A stretch of DNA of 64,000 nucleotides from assembly GCF_027172205.1 (NCBI RefSeq), contig NC_070603.1, positions 13,194,501 to 13,258,500 on the forward strand, written 5' to 3'. Source of the stretch: Podarcis raffonei (taxonomy: Eukaryota > Chordata > Lepidosauria > Squamata > Lacertidae). The position numbers and the translations under genes are program-made. Shown here piece by piece: positions 22,001 through 31,998 of the stretch. Position 1 is the stretch's first letter; each line of letters opens with the position of its first letter. Under the pieces are notes generated by a model, which saw only the letters and a program-made list of their open reading frames with translations, was not told where the DNA came from and made no database searches.

Positions 22001-25000
22001 GAATCTCACCGCTAGGGTCAACCTGCCAAGGAAGGAGATGCATGTCATTCATAGTCACCAACTGCACCACCTGAACGAGAGACATAGGAGGACTATGTGC
22101 AAGAAGGTGAGAGATGTCCGTCAGGTAAGATTGTTCCAGACTCTTGTGCAAAACCTAGGGGCACCATCAGGCCGCTGGAGGTATTAACCTCTCCTCTTTC
22201 TATATTTCTTTCTCCTCTTTCTATATTACGTGCTCTCTCTGCTTACGGCTCCACAACTGGAGGGGGTGCAAAGTGAGCTTCTGCCAGGGTGGAAAGCTGT
22301 CCATGGAGGCACAGGTCAATTCTGTGTCCAGGGCGGCTGTCTACAAGCTCCACCTGGTACCCAGGCTGAGACTCACAGACTGTCTCGCCAGAGTGGTGCA
22401 TGCTCTGGTTATCTCTCGCTTGGACTACTGCAATACACTCTATGTGGGACTACCTTTGAAGGTGACCCGGAAACTACGACTAATCCAGAATGCGGCAGCT
22501 CGACTGGTGACTACACTGGCTCCCAGTAGGTTTCCAAGCACAATTCAAAGTGTTGGTGCTGACCTTTAAAGCCCTAAATGGCCTCGGTCCAGTATACCTG
22601 AAGGAGCGTCTCCACCCCTATCATTCTGCCCGGACACTGAGGTCCAGCGCCGAGGGTCTTCTGGCGACTCCCTCACTATGAGAAGCCAAGTTACAGGGAA
22701 CCAGGCAGAGGGCCTTCTGGGTGGTGGCACCCGCCCTGTGGAACACCCTCCCACCAGATGTCAAAGAGAAAAATAACTACCAAACCTTTAGAAGACATCT
22801 GAAGGCAGCCCTGTTTAGGGAAGATTTTAATGTTTAATAGGTTATTGTATTTTAGTGTTCTGTTGGAAGCCGCCCAGAGTGGCTGGGGAAACCCAGCCAG
22901 ATGGGCAGGGTATAAATAATGTACTACTACTATTATTATTATTAACCAGTCATTTCCACCCATGTCCTCCCACCTGCTAGAACTCAGGCCATTGATCCAT
23001 CTAGGCCAGTCTTGTCTACACTGACTGGTAGCAGCCCTCCAGGATTTCCAGATGGGGGGGACTTTCCTGGATCCTACCAGCAGCTGCTGGGGATTAAACC
23101 CTGAGACCTTCTGCACACAAAACAGATGCTTAGCCACTTAGCTATGGCCCTTCCCCTTCATGCAAACAGCAAGATAGTTACATGTGCACACATCATGAAA
23201 TTGAAATTGCAATGTACACCCTTCTCCTCCTTGGGGAGCCACCTCATGAAAGATTTCATCTCATGGGAAAGCAGGCGCTTGTGAGAACAGGAGCTGGAAG
23301 CACATTCAGAGGTGTGCTCAGAGTACAGTGGTACCTCGGGTTAAGTACTTAATTCATTCTGGAGGTCTGTTCTTAACCTGAAACTGTTCTTAACCTGAAG
23401 CACCACTTTAGATAATGGTGCCTCCTGCTGCTGCCGTACCGCCGGAGGACTATTTCTGTTCTTATCCTGAAGCAAAGTACTTAATCCGAGGTAATATTTC
23501 TGGGTTAGTAACCTGAAGCGTCTATAACCTGAAGCGTATGTAACCCGAGGTACCACTGTACTTTAGCCCTCCTCGTGGCAGTGGTACCTCAAAGCGCTGC
23601 TGGATGGCCTTCTCCACAAGGGTGCGCGCAGGAATCCAGGCACGGTAATAGTAATCAAGGCGGTCCAAGAATTCGTTGCCTACCAGCTCCATGGCCTTCT
23701 GGAAACCAGGCTGGGAAACAAAGCACAGGGTCGGCAAATTATCTACTCCGAAGCCATGTGGAATCGCTTCCTCAGGTCATGCAGCCCGCCCCACACATGC
23801 CTTAGCTACTGGCCTGTTTGGAGAGTGCAAAGTGGCAGCCCTGGACAACCTCTCTCAACACCGAGATAAGCCAACGACTCAGGTTTTTAATCTTGCTGCT
23901 GCCTCTTTGCTCTTTATCAGCTGAGATTTGCTCCAGCGGGCGGGAGAGACACGTCCTAGCCAGTGATGGCCAGGCAAAGGCAGACACCAGGCCACAGACG
24001 CCACAAGGAGCCCGGCCCTCAAAGGAGAGAGATTAGGGCGCTGAGCTGCGGTGCCAGGCCCCTGAGTCCTTGAACCCGAGTTGGCAGCAACGGGTGGAAA
24101 AAGCCTTTGGGAAGTTGGAACGGACGTCCCAGTACAAATTGCCGGTCGCTTTGAGACGTTGCAAAGCTTAACCAATCTGGGGTACGCACTCGCACAACAC
24201 CTTGAGGCCCTCTGCTCACAACTGCTTCATGCAGATTAGAAGAGGCACCGGTGCCAATCTAAACTGTTCTCCATAGATCTCCAGAATTAACTGCCAAGGT
24301 CGCACTCTGGTTCTTAAGGATGCAGGGCCATCATTCAGAAGTCACCCAACCAGCTCCTCGTTTAGTGAAAGGCACAAGTTAACAAATGTGTCTTATTACC
24401 GTATTTTTCGCTCCATAGGATGCATTTTTTTCCTCCTAAAAAGTAAGGGGAAATGTCTGTGCGTCTTATGGAGCGAATGCCTACGGATGGCGGAGGGATC
24501 TGCTGCAGTCGCGAGCAGAGAATCGATGGTTCCCCTTCCTTCCCTCCTCCGTCGCTCGCTTTGAAGCAGCCAAGCGGGAGAGGAGCCGCTTACACGAGGG
24601 TAAGCGGCTCCTGTCCGGTTGGTTTAAAGCGAGCATGCTCTCTTTCCCTCCTTCGCTCCCCGCTCAGCTGGCTGAATAGCAGCAAAGCTTTTCAGCTTGC
24701 TGAGCCGGGGAGGAGGGAAAGAAGGAGAGCCCGCTTGCTTTAAAGGTGCAAAGCAGGAGAGGAGCCACTTACATGGGTGTATAAGCGGCTCCTGTCCAGT
24801 TGGCTCCTTTAAAGCAACCGTGCCCTCTTTCCCTCTCTCCCTCCCTAGCTCAGTGAGCTGAAAAGCTCCTCCACACACGCCACACATGCTCCTTGTCCCG
24901 TCAGTGTTTTTCCTTCCCTCCCCATAAACCCCTCTCCTGCGTTGTTAGCCGCCTCCTTCTCCATCCCCCCCACTCGCGCTCCTTGTCCCTTCAGTGTTTT

Positions 25001-26243
25001 TCCTTCCCTCCCCACTTAAAACATGGTTACAAAGCACGGATCCACATGGATCCTCAGGATTTTTGCATTGGTCACCCCAAGTTCACCATCAGATCACATA
25101 GCATGTCCATGGCTACAGCCTGCACCAAAAGAATCACGCACCCACTGTTTCATGGGGCTGCAATCGCCCAAAAACGTGATTACAAAGCACGGATCCATAT
25201 GGATCCTCAGGATTTTTACATTGGATCACCCCAAACTCACCGTCAGATCACATGTCTGTGGCCACAGCATGAACCACAAAAATCATACATCCACTGTTTC
25301 GTTCAGAATATTTTTTTTCTTGTTTTCCTCCTCTAAAAACTAGGTGTGTCTTTTTGTCAGGTGCGCCTTATGGAGCGAAAAATATGGTATTTTATGCCTA
25401 AATCTACTTGGAGGTCTATTTACTCCTTCGTTTTCCTAACTGAGACACAGAGAGCTGGAAAATACAAATACAATTCAGATCCCGACCTCGGTGTCTTGAT
25501 CCTTGTCATTCCAGCGGGGGTTCAGGTAGGCAACCCTGGAGCTCACATTGGTGGTCATGGCATAGCGAGGTTCCCCATCCCACTGGGAGATGCCGTTGTC
25601 TATGGCGTCAATCTCTTCCACAAAGTTCTCGTACAACTAGAGGGAGGGGGAGAACAAGAAAGTTCAGTTTAGTGACCTGCCCTGGAAAAGTAGGTTTTGT
25701 GGATCACAGAGAGGTTGGAAGCCAGCTAAGATTCAGCCCCCATGCCTGCATACTTTAGGGGCATAGCAGATACTTCCCAAGGTCACATGAGGCAGAAAGG
25801 GCATCAAGGGAAAGCCCCACAGATATATGCATATTGCAGCAGTGCTGGATCAGTACCACCACCACGACTACAGCCAAGGTGGCTAACCTGTGGTCCTCAA
25901 GATGTTGTTGTGACTCCAGATCTCACCACCCCGGTCACTGTGGCCACAATCAGATAGCAATACCCAAGTTTAATAACAACGTCCTGCTATGAAGACCTCA
26001 TTTGGCGTTTTGTATTGGTTCCATTTGACGGCGCTCTAGAGCACACAGCCTCCAGTTAGATTGCATGTTCCAAACAGTGACTCGTGTAGGAACAAAGGGG
26101 ACCCGAGGCAGATGGTTCTTGCTCTTTCATTGTTTAAAAATAAATATTTTGGCCTCAAGAGCGAAATGCACCTCCTATCTTAATTCAGAAATGTGGGGTG
26201 CATTGTGCTTTTTACACCTCAAGCAGGGGTGGAGATGCCCAGC

Positions 26244-26286
<43 letters not shown>

Positions 26287-26442
26287 GTAATAATACTTTA
26301 TTATTTATACCCCGCCCATCTGGCTGGGTTTCCCCAGCCACTCTGGGCGGCTCCCAATCGAATATTAAAAACACAATACAGCATTAAACATAAAAAAATT
26401 CCCTAATACCCAGTGGGCCACAGGTTCTGCATCCCTGCCAGA

Positions 26443-26492
<50 letters not shown>

Positions 26493-29400
26493 TTTTTATT
26501 TATATCCCGCCCTCCCCAGCCGAAGCCGGGCTCAGGGCGGCTAACAACACTAAAATAGTGCAACATTAGAAAAACATTATAAAAATTAATTAAAATCAAA
26601 ATTGATGGCAGCCATAAACTAACGTTTTGTAAAGATTGCCAAAGGAGGGAGTCAGGCTGCGCCCTGACCAAAGGCCTGGTGGAACAGCTCCGTCTTGCAG
26701 GCCCTGCGGAAAGATGTCAAGTCCTGCAGGGCCCTTGTCTCTTGTGACAGAGTGTTCCACCAGGTCGGAGCCACAGCCGAAAAAGCCCTGGCTCTAGTTG
26801 AGGCCAGCCTAACCTGTCTGTGGCCTGGGACCTTCAAGATGTTTTGATTTGAAGACCGTAAGTTCCTCTGTGGGGCATACCAGGAGAGGCGGTCCCGTAG
26901 GTACGAGAAAGAGCTAAGGGGTTGAGTTCGTTCATTTCCCCCATTGTTCCGGAGGCTTTTGATGTTGGGAAGGGATCTCACAGATATGCACACACGCAAG
27001 TACCTTGTCATAGAGCACACGCACGACAGGATCCTCCTCTTTGAGGCCCAGCTGGTTTGCCAAAATCTCAGAGCCAAAATGGGTGTAAACCAGCCCTGCA
27101 CTGCTCAGCTTGGTCTGCCAAGGTTTATCAGGCTTCAGGCTGTGCATGGACTCCCCAAATGACCTGTGGGAACAAGGAGGGATCAGGGGAGTCAATAAAG
27201 AACAACCCGAAGGAGGGAGGAAAGCCTGGAACACTCCCCTTTCCAAGCAAATAATACCAACCACAAGGAGATGGAAATTTCCCAGGGCCCCAGACCCAAA
27301 ACTAGGAGACCCTCCCTTTCATATACAAACTATTGCAATTTGTGTTATTAATGGGACGCGGGTGGCGCTGTGGGTTAAACCACAGAGCCTAGGACTTGCC
27401 GATCAGAAGGTCAGCGGTTTGAATCCCCGCGACAGAGTGAGCTCCCGTTGCTCGGTCCCTGCTCCTGCCAAGCTAGCAGTTCGAAAGCACGTCAAAGTGC
27501 AAGTAGATAAATAGGTACTGCTCCAGCGGGAAGGTAAACGGTGTTTCCGTGCGCTGCTCTGGTTCGCCAGAAGCGGCTTAGTCATGCTGGCCACATGACC
27601 TGGAAGCTGTACGCCGGCTCCCTCGGCCAATAAAGTGAGATGAGCGCCGCAACCCCAGAGTCTGTCACGACTGGACCTAATGGTCAGGGGTCCCTTTACC
27701 TTTACCTATTAATGGGCAACTCTTGGAAACAGCAGTGCAACTGGAATATTGTGAAGTGCATTATATATCTGGAACAAGCTGTTTAAGGCAACGTAGAATG
27801 TGAAAGGGAATTAGGGGCACCTAAATAGGCATGTCAGTTTGCACAACTTTTTCAAGTTACCAAGGTTTTCTCCACTACAGAACTCTCCTTAGTTAGGGCT
27901 GAACCTCTTACAGCAAAGATGGGGAGGTTGTGGCCCTCCAGATGTTGTTTGACTACAACTCCCATCATCCCTGACCACTGGTGGTGCTGGCTGGAGCTGA
28001 TGGAGCCCAATATCGGGAGGGCCACAGGCTCTCTGTCCTGATTTAGGACATGATGTTCATGATGTCTTCCTGTCTCTTTGCTCCTGGGCTTGTTGTCTTT
28101 CATCCTTTCGGTTCTGCATGGACTGCCCAGCAGATGAGAAGGTGGTGGACAGCACTAGATAGGATAGGACTAGATTTGAAAGGTCCAAAGGCTAAGGGTT
28201 TCTAGGAAATGATATACAATGAATTGAAAAAGATGTTGAAATTGACCATTCCCCAAAAACCTAAAGCCTTTTGGTTGGGGATAATAGGGGTGGAGATTCA
28301 AAAACAACACCACTACCCTTGACTAACATTTTTATGTATGCAACAACTCCAGCTAGAACTTTATACGCACATAAATGGAACGACAAAGAGACTCCCCACA
28401 ATGGAAGAATTGTTTATAAAACCGATGGGCTACGTGGAAATGGCGAAACTGACTGCTAAAATAAGAGGACAAAATGATATCTTCATAAAAGAATGGAAGC
28501 CATTGGTGGATTACTGTTCAAACTATCATTCTTCTATGAAATCATGTGCAGGATTTGAGATATGAGCAATGGAAGGATGTGGAGAATGGATTTGGGAGGC
28601 TTAGAAAATAAATACAGTCAAACCTCGGTTCCTGAACCCCTCCGTTTTGGCTCCCGAACACCGAAAACCTGGAAATAAGTGCTTCGGTTTTCAGAAGCCG
28701 AACGTGCTACGTGGCTTCCGTTTTGAGTTTCCCTATTGTATTGTACTGAGGCTTCCACTTTCAGTTTTTGGTTGTCAAACGTTTCGGAAGTCGAACAGTC
28801 TTCCAGAACGGATTACGTCTGGCAACCAAGTTTTGACTGTATAGATGTGTTTTAATGCAGCTCTTAAGGGGGAATAATAATAATTAATAACAACACCACC
28901 AGGGAAGGAGAGACAGGAAGTCAAGAAGAAAATGTGTGACAAAAAATGAGACACAGTCATACCTCTTGTTACATTTGCTTCAGGTTAAATCTTTTCAGGT
29001 TGCGTCCTGCGGCGACCCGGAAGTAACAGAACGGGTTACTTCCAGGTTTCGCAGCTCGCGCATGCGCAGATGCTCAAAATGATGTCACGCGCATGCACAG
29101 AAGCGGCGAATTGCGACCGGCACACGCGGGTTGCATTCCGCTCAGGTTGCGAACGAGGTTCCGGAACGGATCCCATTCACAACCAGAGGTACCACTGTAT
29201 ATGTTTGGAGTTATGCAATAATATGGAAGATTTAATAAAAACATCATTTAAAAAAAGAGAGATTTGAAAGGTCCACTGCCAGGGTAAGCTGTGGTAACCT
29301 TGCTATTCCACTAGCTGCCAGCACTGGGAGGAAAGGCTGCAGGAATTCAACAGTACCTCTGGTGATGGTCGTAACGATGCTTCTCAGGGTCATACTCGCC

Positions 29401-31886
29401 TCCAACATCCACAACCACATCGCACTCCGACAGCAGCTGAGCATCCCGTGTCCGGATGATCTCTGCGTCCTGAGGGCACAGCAGGGCGACAACAAACAAA
29501 AGCCGTGAAACAAAATGTGCCCCAGTGCTATTCCAGGCTACCCACTTTGCAGTTTCTGATCTCTATCCCTTCACCATTCCTTGGTGCCTTCAGGTGAAAA
29601 AGATACACCACGTAGGCAGGATGAACAGCTGTGACTGGGACCATTTGCTCCTATATGCAAGCTCTTGAGATCATCTTCATGAGGTGTGTGTTTCTGCATG
29701 TAAAGGTAAAGGTAAAGGGACCCCTGACCATTAGGTCCAGTCGTGGCCGACTCTGGGGTTGCGGCGCTCATCTTGCTTTACTGGCCGAGGAAGCCGGCGT
29801 ACAGCTTCCGGGTCATGTGGCCAGCATGACTAAGCCGCTTCTGGAGAACCAGAGCAGCGCACGGGAACGCCGTTTACCTTCCCAGTGGAGTGGTACCTGT
29901 TTATCTACTTGCACTTTGACGTGCTTTCAAACTGCTAGGTTGGCAGGAGCAGGGACCGAGCAATGGGAGCTCACCCCGTTGCAGGGATTCAAACCGCCGA
30001 CCTTCTGATCGGCAAGTCCTAGGCTCTGTGGTTTAACCCACAGCGCCACCCACGTCCCTTTGCACGATGATGGCTTTAAAAAACGAACAGTGAACAGTTT
30101 CTAGCTCTCCCGACACTGAAGACAGTATTTAAAGTATCTCGGCAACACCTGGTGACATCTCAGAAAGCAAAGAGAGGCGTCCCCCCAGCTTCTGTCCCCC
30201 GCCCCCTCCAAAGCTTGGTAGGAGAAGCTGTATAAATTATGGAAACTGCAAAACTACTTGAAAATTTGCATAATCTATATAGGTTCGCTGGTGCAGAATT
30301 CTAATTAAGTGCAAAATACACTAAGTCCTAATAAGATGGAACTCCTCAAATTGCCTTTCTGCAGGGAGTAAACCAATACCATTCCAGTCGCACAATGCTC
30401 CTGCTTCCTGCCTTTATGCTATTAGGACTTAGTGTGGTTTGCAACAAATTAATTGCAACAAAAACTACAGTGGCACCTTGGTTTACGAACTTAATTCGTT
30501 CCGGAAGTCCGTTCTTAAACTGAAACCGTTCTTAAACTGATGCGCGCATTCCCTAATGAGGCCTCCCACCGCTGGTGCCTTCCACCGTTCTTAGACCGAG
30601 GTAAAGTTCGCAAACCAGGACACTACTTCCTGTTTTGCAGAGTCTGTAAACCGAATCGTTCGTAAACAGGACTGTTCTTAAACCGAGGTACCACTGTACA
30701 GGGTCTTGTGGCACCTTAAAGACAAACAAATTTCATTGTGGTGTAGCTTTAGTGTACTTCATCAGTTGCGTAGAATGTGATCCTCAGTTGTCAGGTATAT
30801 ACAGACACGTGGATGTAAAGGGGAAAACTGCCTTGCCCTCCTGGCCTGGGCATTGCCCTCTATTCTGCTCCTGGATCCGATCTGGGGGAAGTGTTGCGAT
30901 GGTGATGGTGGAATTCTCTTTATACCCAGAACGGCCACTGACACCGGCCAGGAGTTGTAAGAACTACAATTTGATAACTTGTGCTTGCTTTTGCTGTCTT
31001 GACCAAAGGGAAGGATACAGTGGTACCTTGGGTTAAGTACTTAATTCGTTCCAGAGGTCTGTTCTTAACCTGAAGCACCACTTTAGCTAATGGGGCCTCC
31101 TGCTGCCGCCACGCCGCTGGAGCACGATTTCTGTTCTTATCCTGAAGCAAAGTTCTTAACCTGAAGCACTATTTCTGGGTTAGCAGAGTCTGTAACCTGA
31201 AGCGTATGTAACCTGAAGCGTATGTAACCCGAGGTACCACTGTATAAAATACCGCAAACCAAACAAGCTACATTCCCTGCTATTTACCTCCAGGTTTTAC
31301 ACATCCGCAAGCAGAGATTTACGCCCACGTGCATTTATACCGGAACAGCTAAAGATCGTATCTCCACGCTGCTGTCCCAACCAGGACGGGACACCCCCCC
31401 GACCCCCCATTTATACATAAATGCACATTCATTCTAATTGCACGGATGGTGCAATTAGCAATCCAAATATTTGCGCCAGTGCATTGCCCGGGAGAGTTGC
31501 GTGGCGCGCAGCTTGCCGCATCCACGCAGTTGCTGGTGGTCTCAGGACCAGGCCCTGCAAGAGCCCAACACGGGGGTGGAACGTCACGTGTGTATTGAAT
31601 CTCGGGTGTGGGAGGAAAAGGAGGCTAGCCGAAAAGGCTTCCGAATCGGAACCGGATTAAGGAGGTCGCAACACACGTGCGGGGGGGGGCGTTACTTCGG
31701 AGTAAGAAGCCCCCACCTGCGTACCTGATAAGAGGGCAGCAGCCGCAGGAGGAAACACGCGAGCGCCTCGTCGCAGTGGAAGGTGCCGCCGTGGGTGCCG
31801 ATGCGGGCCGGTCGGGGGCGCTTCGGGCCGGGCATGAGGCTGCGAGTCAGGCGGGGGAGCCCAGCGAACACGCGGCGCATGCGCAT
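18878..31886 (-). CDS. MYG1: MYG1 exonuclease, complete, seven exons, 358 aa
   Basis: MYG1 (C12orf10 in human, former UPF0160) is a DHH-superfamily 3'-5' RNA exonuclease acting in nucleolus and mitochondria. Exons 31725-31886, 29357-29469, 27004-27163, 25487-25636, 23588-23710, 21841-22022 and 18878-19064 total 1077 nt (358 codons plus stop; human about 376 aa), with GT/AG at every junction and consistent phases. Residues 1-18 are arginine-rich and hydrophobic, a plausible mitochondrial presequence, followed by basic PKRPRPAR, a possible nuclear signal. IGTHGGTFHCDEALA (29-43) and DVGGEYDPEKHRYDHHQ (75-91) are the metal-binding DHH-type motifs. Later landmarks are KPWQTKLSSAGLVYTHFG, ENFVEEIDAIDNGISQW, VDPSGEILVLAQGGCPWKEH and SGIPGCVFVHSSGFIGG. 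The ORF looks functional. The introns hold LINEs, SINEs and MITEs but no coding interruption. Confidence 0.97.
19090..19935 (-). mobile_element. L2/CR1-group LINE 3' portion
   Basis: In MYG1 intron 6. Minus-strand RT end reads MGVIFDTSLSMEAQIAAITQ, VTSRLEYCNSLYVGLPLRVT, then LYSLGPSYLRDRLSWYVPQ and [18 protein letters not shown], 3' tail CCTCCCCAGCC on plus. Confidence 0.9.
20040..20255 (-). mobile_element. tRNA-derived SINE with MIR/L2-like tail
   Basis: GGTGGCGTACAGAG, CTCAAGGTCACCTAGCGAGC, GGATTTGAATCC and GACCACTATGGGCC read as a reverse copy. Confidence 0.65.
20461..20676. mobile_element. Tigger-like MITE
   Basis: CAGTGGTACCTCGGGTTAAG to AACCCGAGGTACCACTG. Confidence 0.9.
20677..21329. 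other. MYG1 intron 6 remainder; degraded hAT foldback at 21205-21305
   Basis: GCAGGGGTAGCCAGCGTGAA and GTAGTTCAAAACATCTGGAG form an imperfect foldback. Nothing else recognised. Confidence 0.5.
21341..21675 (-). mobile_element. Sauria-type SINE
   Basis: Perfect 11-bp TSD TAGAATTATTA at 21330-21340 and 21676-21686; a small internal deletion relative to siblings near 21460. Confidence 0.95.
21841..22022 (-). CDS. MYG1: MYG1 exon 6
   Basis: Acceptor TGGCAG, donor GTGAGC, 182 nt. It encodes VDPSGEILVLAQGGCPWKEH, LFNLEQELGVKKPLKFVLYT and DLGGQWRVQCVPAGLHTFQN. Confidence 0.96.
22230..22945 (+). mobile_element. L2/CR1-group LINE 3' portion
   Basis: In MYG1 intron 5. Reads LSMEAQVNSVSRAAVYKLHL, VISRLDYCNTLYVGLPLKVT, RKLRLIQNAAARLVTT, then 3' UTR GGAAACCCAGCCAGATGGGC and an ATT microsatellite. 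Confidence 0.9.
23005..23155 (-). mobile_element. tRNA-Ala-like SINE
   Basis: GGGGATTAAACCCTGAGACC, AAACAGATGCTTAGCCACTT, AGCTATGGCCC is the reverse of the tRNA-like head. Confidence 0.7.
23326..23558. mobile_element. Tigger-like MITE beside MYG1 exon 5
   Basis: CAGTGGTACCTCGGGTTAAG to AACCCGAGGTACCACTG, TA flanked. Its right end is 30 bp from the exon 5 boundary. Confidence 0.92.
23588..23710 (-). CDS. MYG1: MYG1 exon 5
   Basis: Acceptor TCCCAG, donor GTACCA, 41 codons. It encodes PGFQKAMELVGNEFLDRLDY and YYRAWIPARTLVEKAIQQRF. Bases 23579-23590 across the donor match the terminus of the MITE that ends at 23558. Confidence 0.95.
24399..25387. mobile_element. Non-autonomous Tc1/mariner-type element (Tc2/Kanga-like termini), about 1 kb
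   Basis: Termini CCGTATTTTTCGCTCCATA and TATGGAGCGAAAAATATGG with TA at 24397-24398 and 25388-25389; subterminal CTCCTAAAAAGTAAGG and CTCCTCTAAAAACTAGG also pair. The interior has a GC-rich foldback around 24580-24620 and 24760-24800, and a tandem duplication of about 165 bp (25021-25180 and 25184-25300). No transposase seen. Located in MYG1 intron 4. Confidence 0.8.
25487..25636 (-). CDS. MYG1: MYG1 exon 4
   Basis: Acceptor CTCTAG, donor GTCGGG (GT with a weak +3 to +6), exactly 50 codons. It encodes LYENFVEEIDAIDNGISQWD, GEPRYAMTTNVSSRVAYLNP and RWNDKDQDTE. A Tc2-like transposon ends 100 bp past the donor. Confidence 0.94.
26225..26440. mobile_element. Degraded hAT foldback split by a LINE tail
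   Basis: Left end AGCAGGGGTGGAGATGCCCA, right end GGCCACAGGTTCTGCATCCC; between them (AAT)n and an L2/CR1-group 3' tip in minus orientation (26245-26405). Confidence 0.55.
26245..26405 (-). mobile_element. L2/CR1-group LINE 3' tip
   Basis: CCCCGCCCATCTGGCTGGG and AGCCACTCTGGGCGGCTCCC with a preceding (AAT)n tail. Confidence 0.85.
26440..26925 (-). mobile_element. L2/CR1-group LINE 3' portion
   Basis: Tail (AAT)n, CCCGCCCTCCCCAGCC, then minus-strand YLRDRLSWYAPQRNLRSSNQ and [18 protein letters not shown]; stops 79 bp before the MYG1 exon 3 donor. Confidence 0.9.
27004..27163 (-). CDS. MYG1: MYG1 exon 3
   Basis: Acceptor CCACAG, donor GTACTT, 160 nt. It encodes SFGESMHSLKPDKPWQTKLS and SAGLVYTHFGSEILANQLGL up to VLYDK. 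Confidence 0.95.
27353..27706 (+). mobile_element. Sauria-type SINE
   Basis: Full length in MYG1 intron 2, 190 bp upstream of the exon 3 acceptor. TSD TATTAATGGG at 27346-27355 and 27707-27716. Confidence 0.95.
27915..28040. mobile_element. hAT-type foldback MITE
   Basis: GTGGCCCTCCAGATGTTG and CGGGAGGGCCACAGGC pair loosely around ACTACAACTCCCATCATCCC. Confidence 0.6.
28615..28839. mobile_element. Tigger-like element, divergent subfamily
   Basis: CAGTCAAACCTCGGTTCCTG to AACCAAGTTTTGACTG, TA on both sides. The body resembles the 14841-16688 element. Confidence 0.85.
28954..29197. mobile_element. Tigger-like MITE, tri-nucleotide-rich GTTACTTCC subfamily
   Basis: CAGTCATACCTCTTGTTACA to AACCAGAGGTACCACTG with an internal GGAAGTAACAGAACGGGTTA hairpin. 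Sister of 46068-46285. Confidence 0.8.
29357..29469 (-). CDS. MYG1: MYG1 exon 2
   Basis: Acceptor CCTCAG, donor GTACTG, 113 nt. It encodes DAEIIRTRDAQLLSECDVVV and then DVGGEYDPEKHRYDHHQ, the DHH motif. Confidence 0.95.
29701..30058 (-). mobile_element. Sauria-type SINE
   Basis: Full-length reverse copy in MYG1 intron 1; TSD only approximate (TTTCTGCATG versus CTTTGCACG). Confidence 0.93.
30059..30467. other. MYG1 intron 1 remainder, no feature seen
   Basis: Noncoding; nothing recognised. Confidence 0.6.
30468..30696. mobile_element. Tigger-like MITE, divergent subfamily
   Basis: CAGTGGCACCTTGGTTTACG to AACCGAGGTACCACTG, TA flanked; less similar to the main family. Confidence 0.85.
30700..30775 (+). 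repeat. Fragment of a dispersed reptile repeat
   Basis: GGGTCTTGTGGCACCTTAAA and AGTGTACTTCATCAG recall a repeat common in reptile genomes; I cannot name its class. Confidence 0.4.
31018..31242. mobile_element. Tigger-like MITE
   Basis: CAGTGGTACCTTGGGTTAAG to AACCCGAGGTACCACTG, TA flanked, in MYG1 intron 1 near the promoter. Confidence 0.9.
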
Positions 31887-31990
31887 AGCGACGGAACGCC
31901 GGCCCGGTTAGGCGCTTTGCTTCCTGCCTTCCCCGCGCTCGCCCCACCCGCCTCTACCGTATTCCTGAGACTCCAAGCGCACTACAATGT
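31460..31990 (-). promoter_or_regulatory. MYG1: CpG-rich promoter region of MYG1
   Basis: This block is far richer in CpG and G+C than the surrounding AT-rich DNA and contains exon 1. An NRF1-type palindrome GCGCATGCGC at 31875-31884 overlaps the start codon. No TATA box is evident, as is common for housekeeping CpG-island promoters. The transcription start is not determinable by eye. Confidence 0.7.
31725..31886 (-). CDS. MYG1: MYG1 exon 1
   Basis: Start ATG at 31886 inside a CpG-rich block; donor GTACGC after CTTATCAG. It encodes residues 1-54, including IGTHGGTFHCDEALACFLLR. A second in-frame ATG (residue 18) could give a form without the presequence, a possible basis for dual localisation. 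Confidence 0.93.
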
Positions 31991-31998
31991 CCTTGCAC

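Larger units (their letters stand above)
28188..29259 (+). mobile_element. L1 LINE, 5' truncated, with two MITEs inside
   Basis: ORF2 C-terminal sequence on plus (NYIQ-like start, then ARTLYAHKWNDKETPHNGRI in a shifted frame and IRGQNDIFIKEWKPLVDYC), 3' UTR to 29259. Perfect 16-bp TSD AGATTTGAAAGGTCCA at 28172-28187 and 29260-29275. MITEs at 28615-28839 and 28954-29197. In MYG1 intron 2, 97 bp from exon 2. Confidence 0.88.

Noticed and set aside
24893-25336. 147-codon ORF as a gene
   Set aside because: Lies wholly in the Tc2-like element and is produced by its two tandem blocks.
29050-29070. NRF1 site in the MITE at 28954-29197
   Set aside because: GCGCATGCGCA there is part of the repeat body in an intron with no promoter context.
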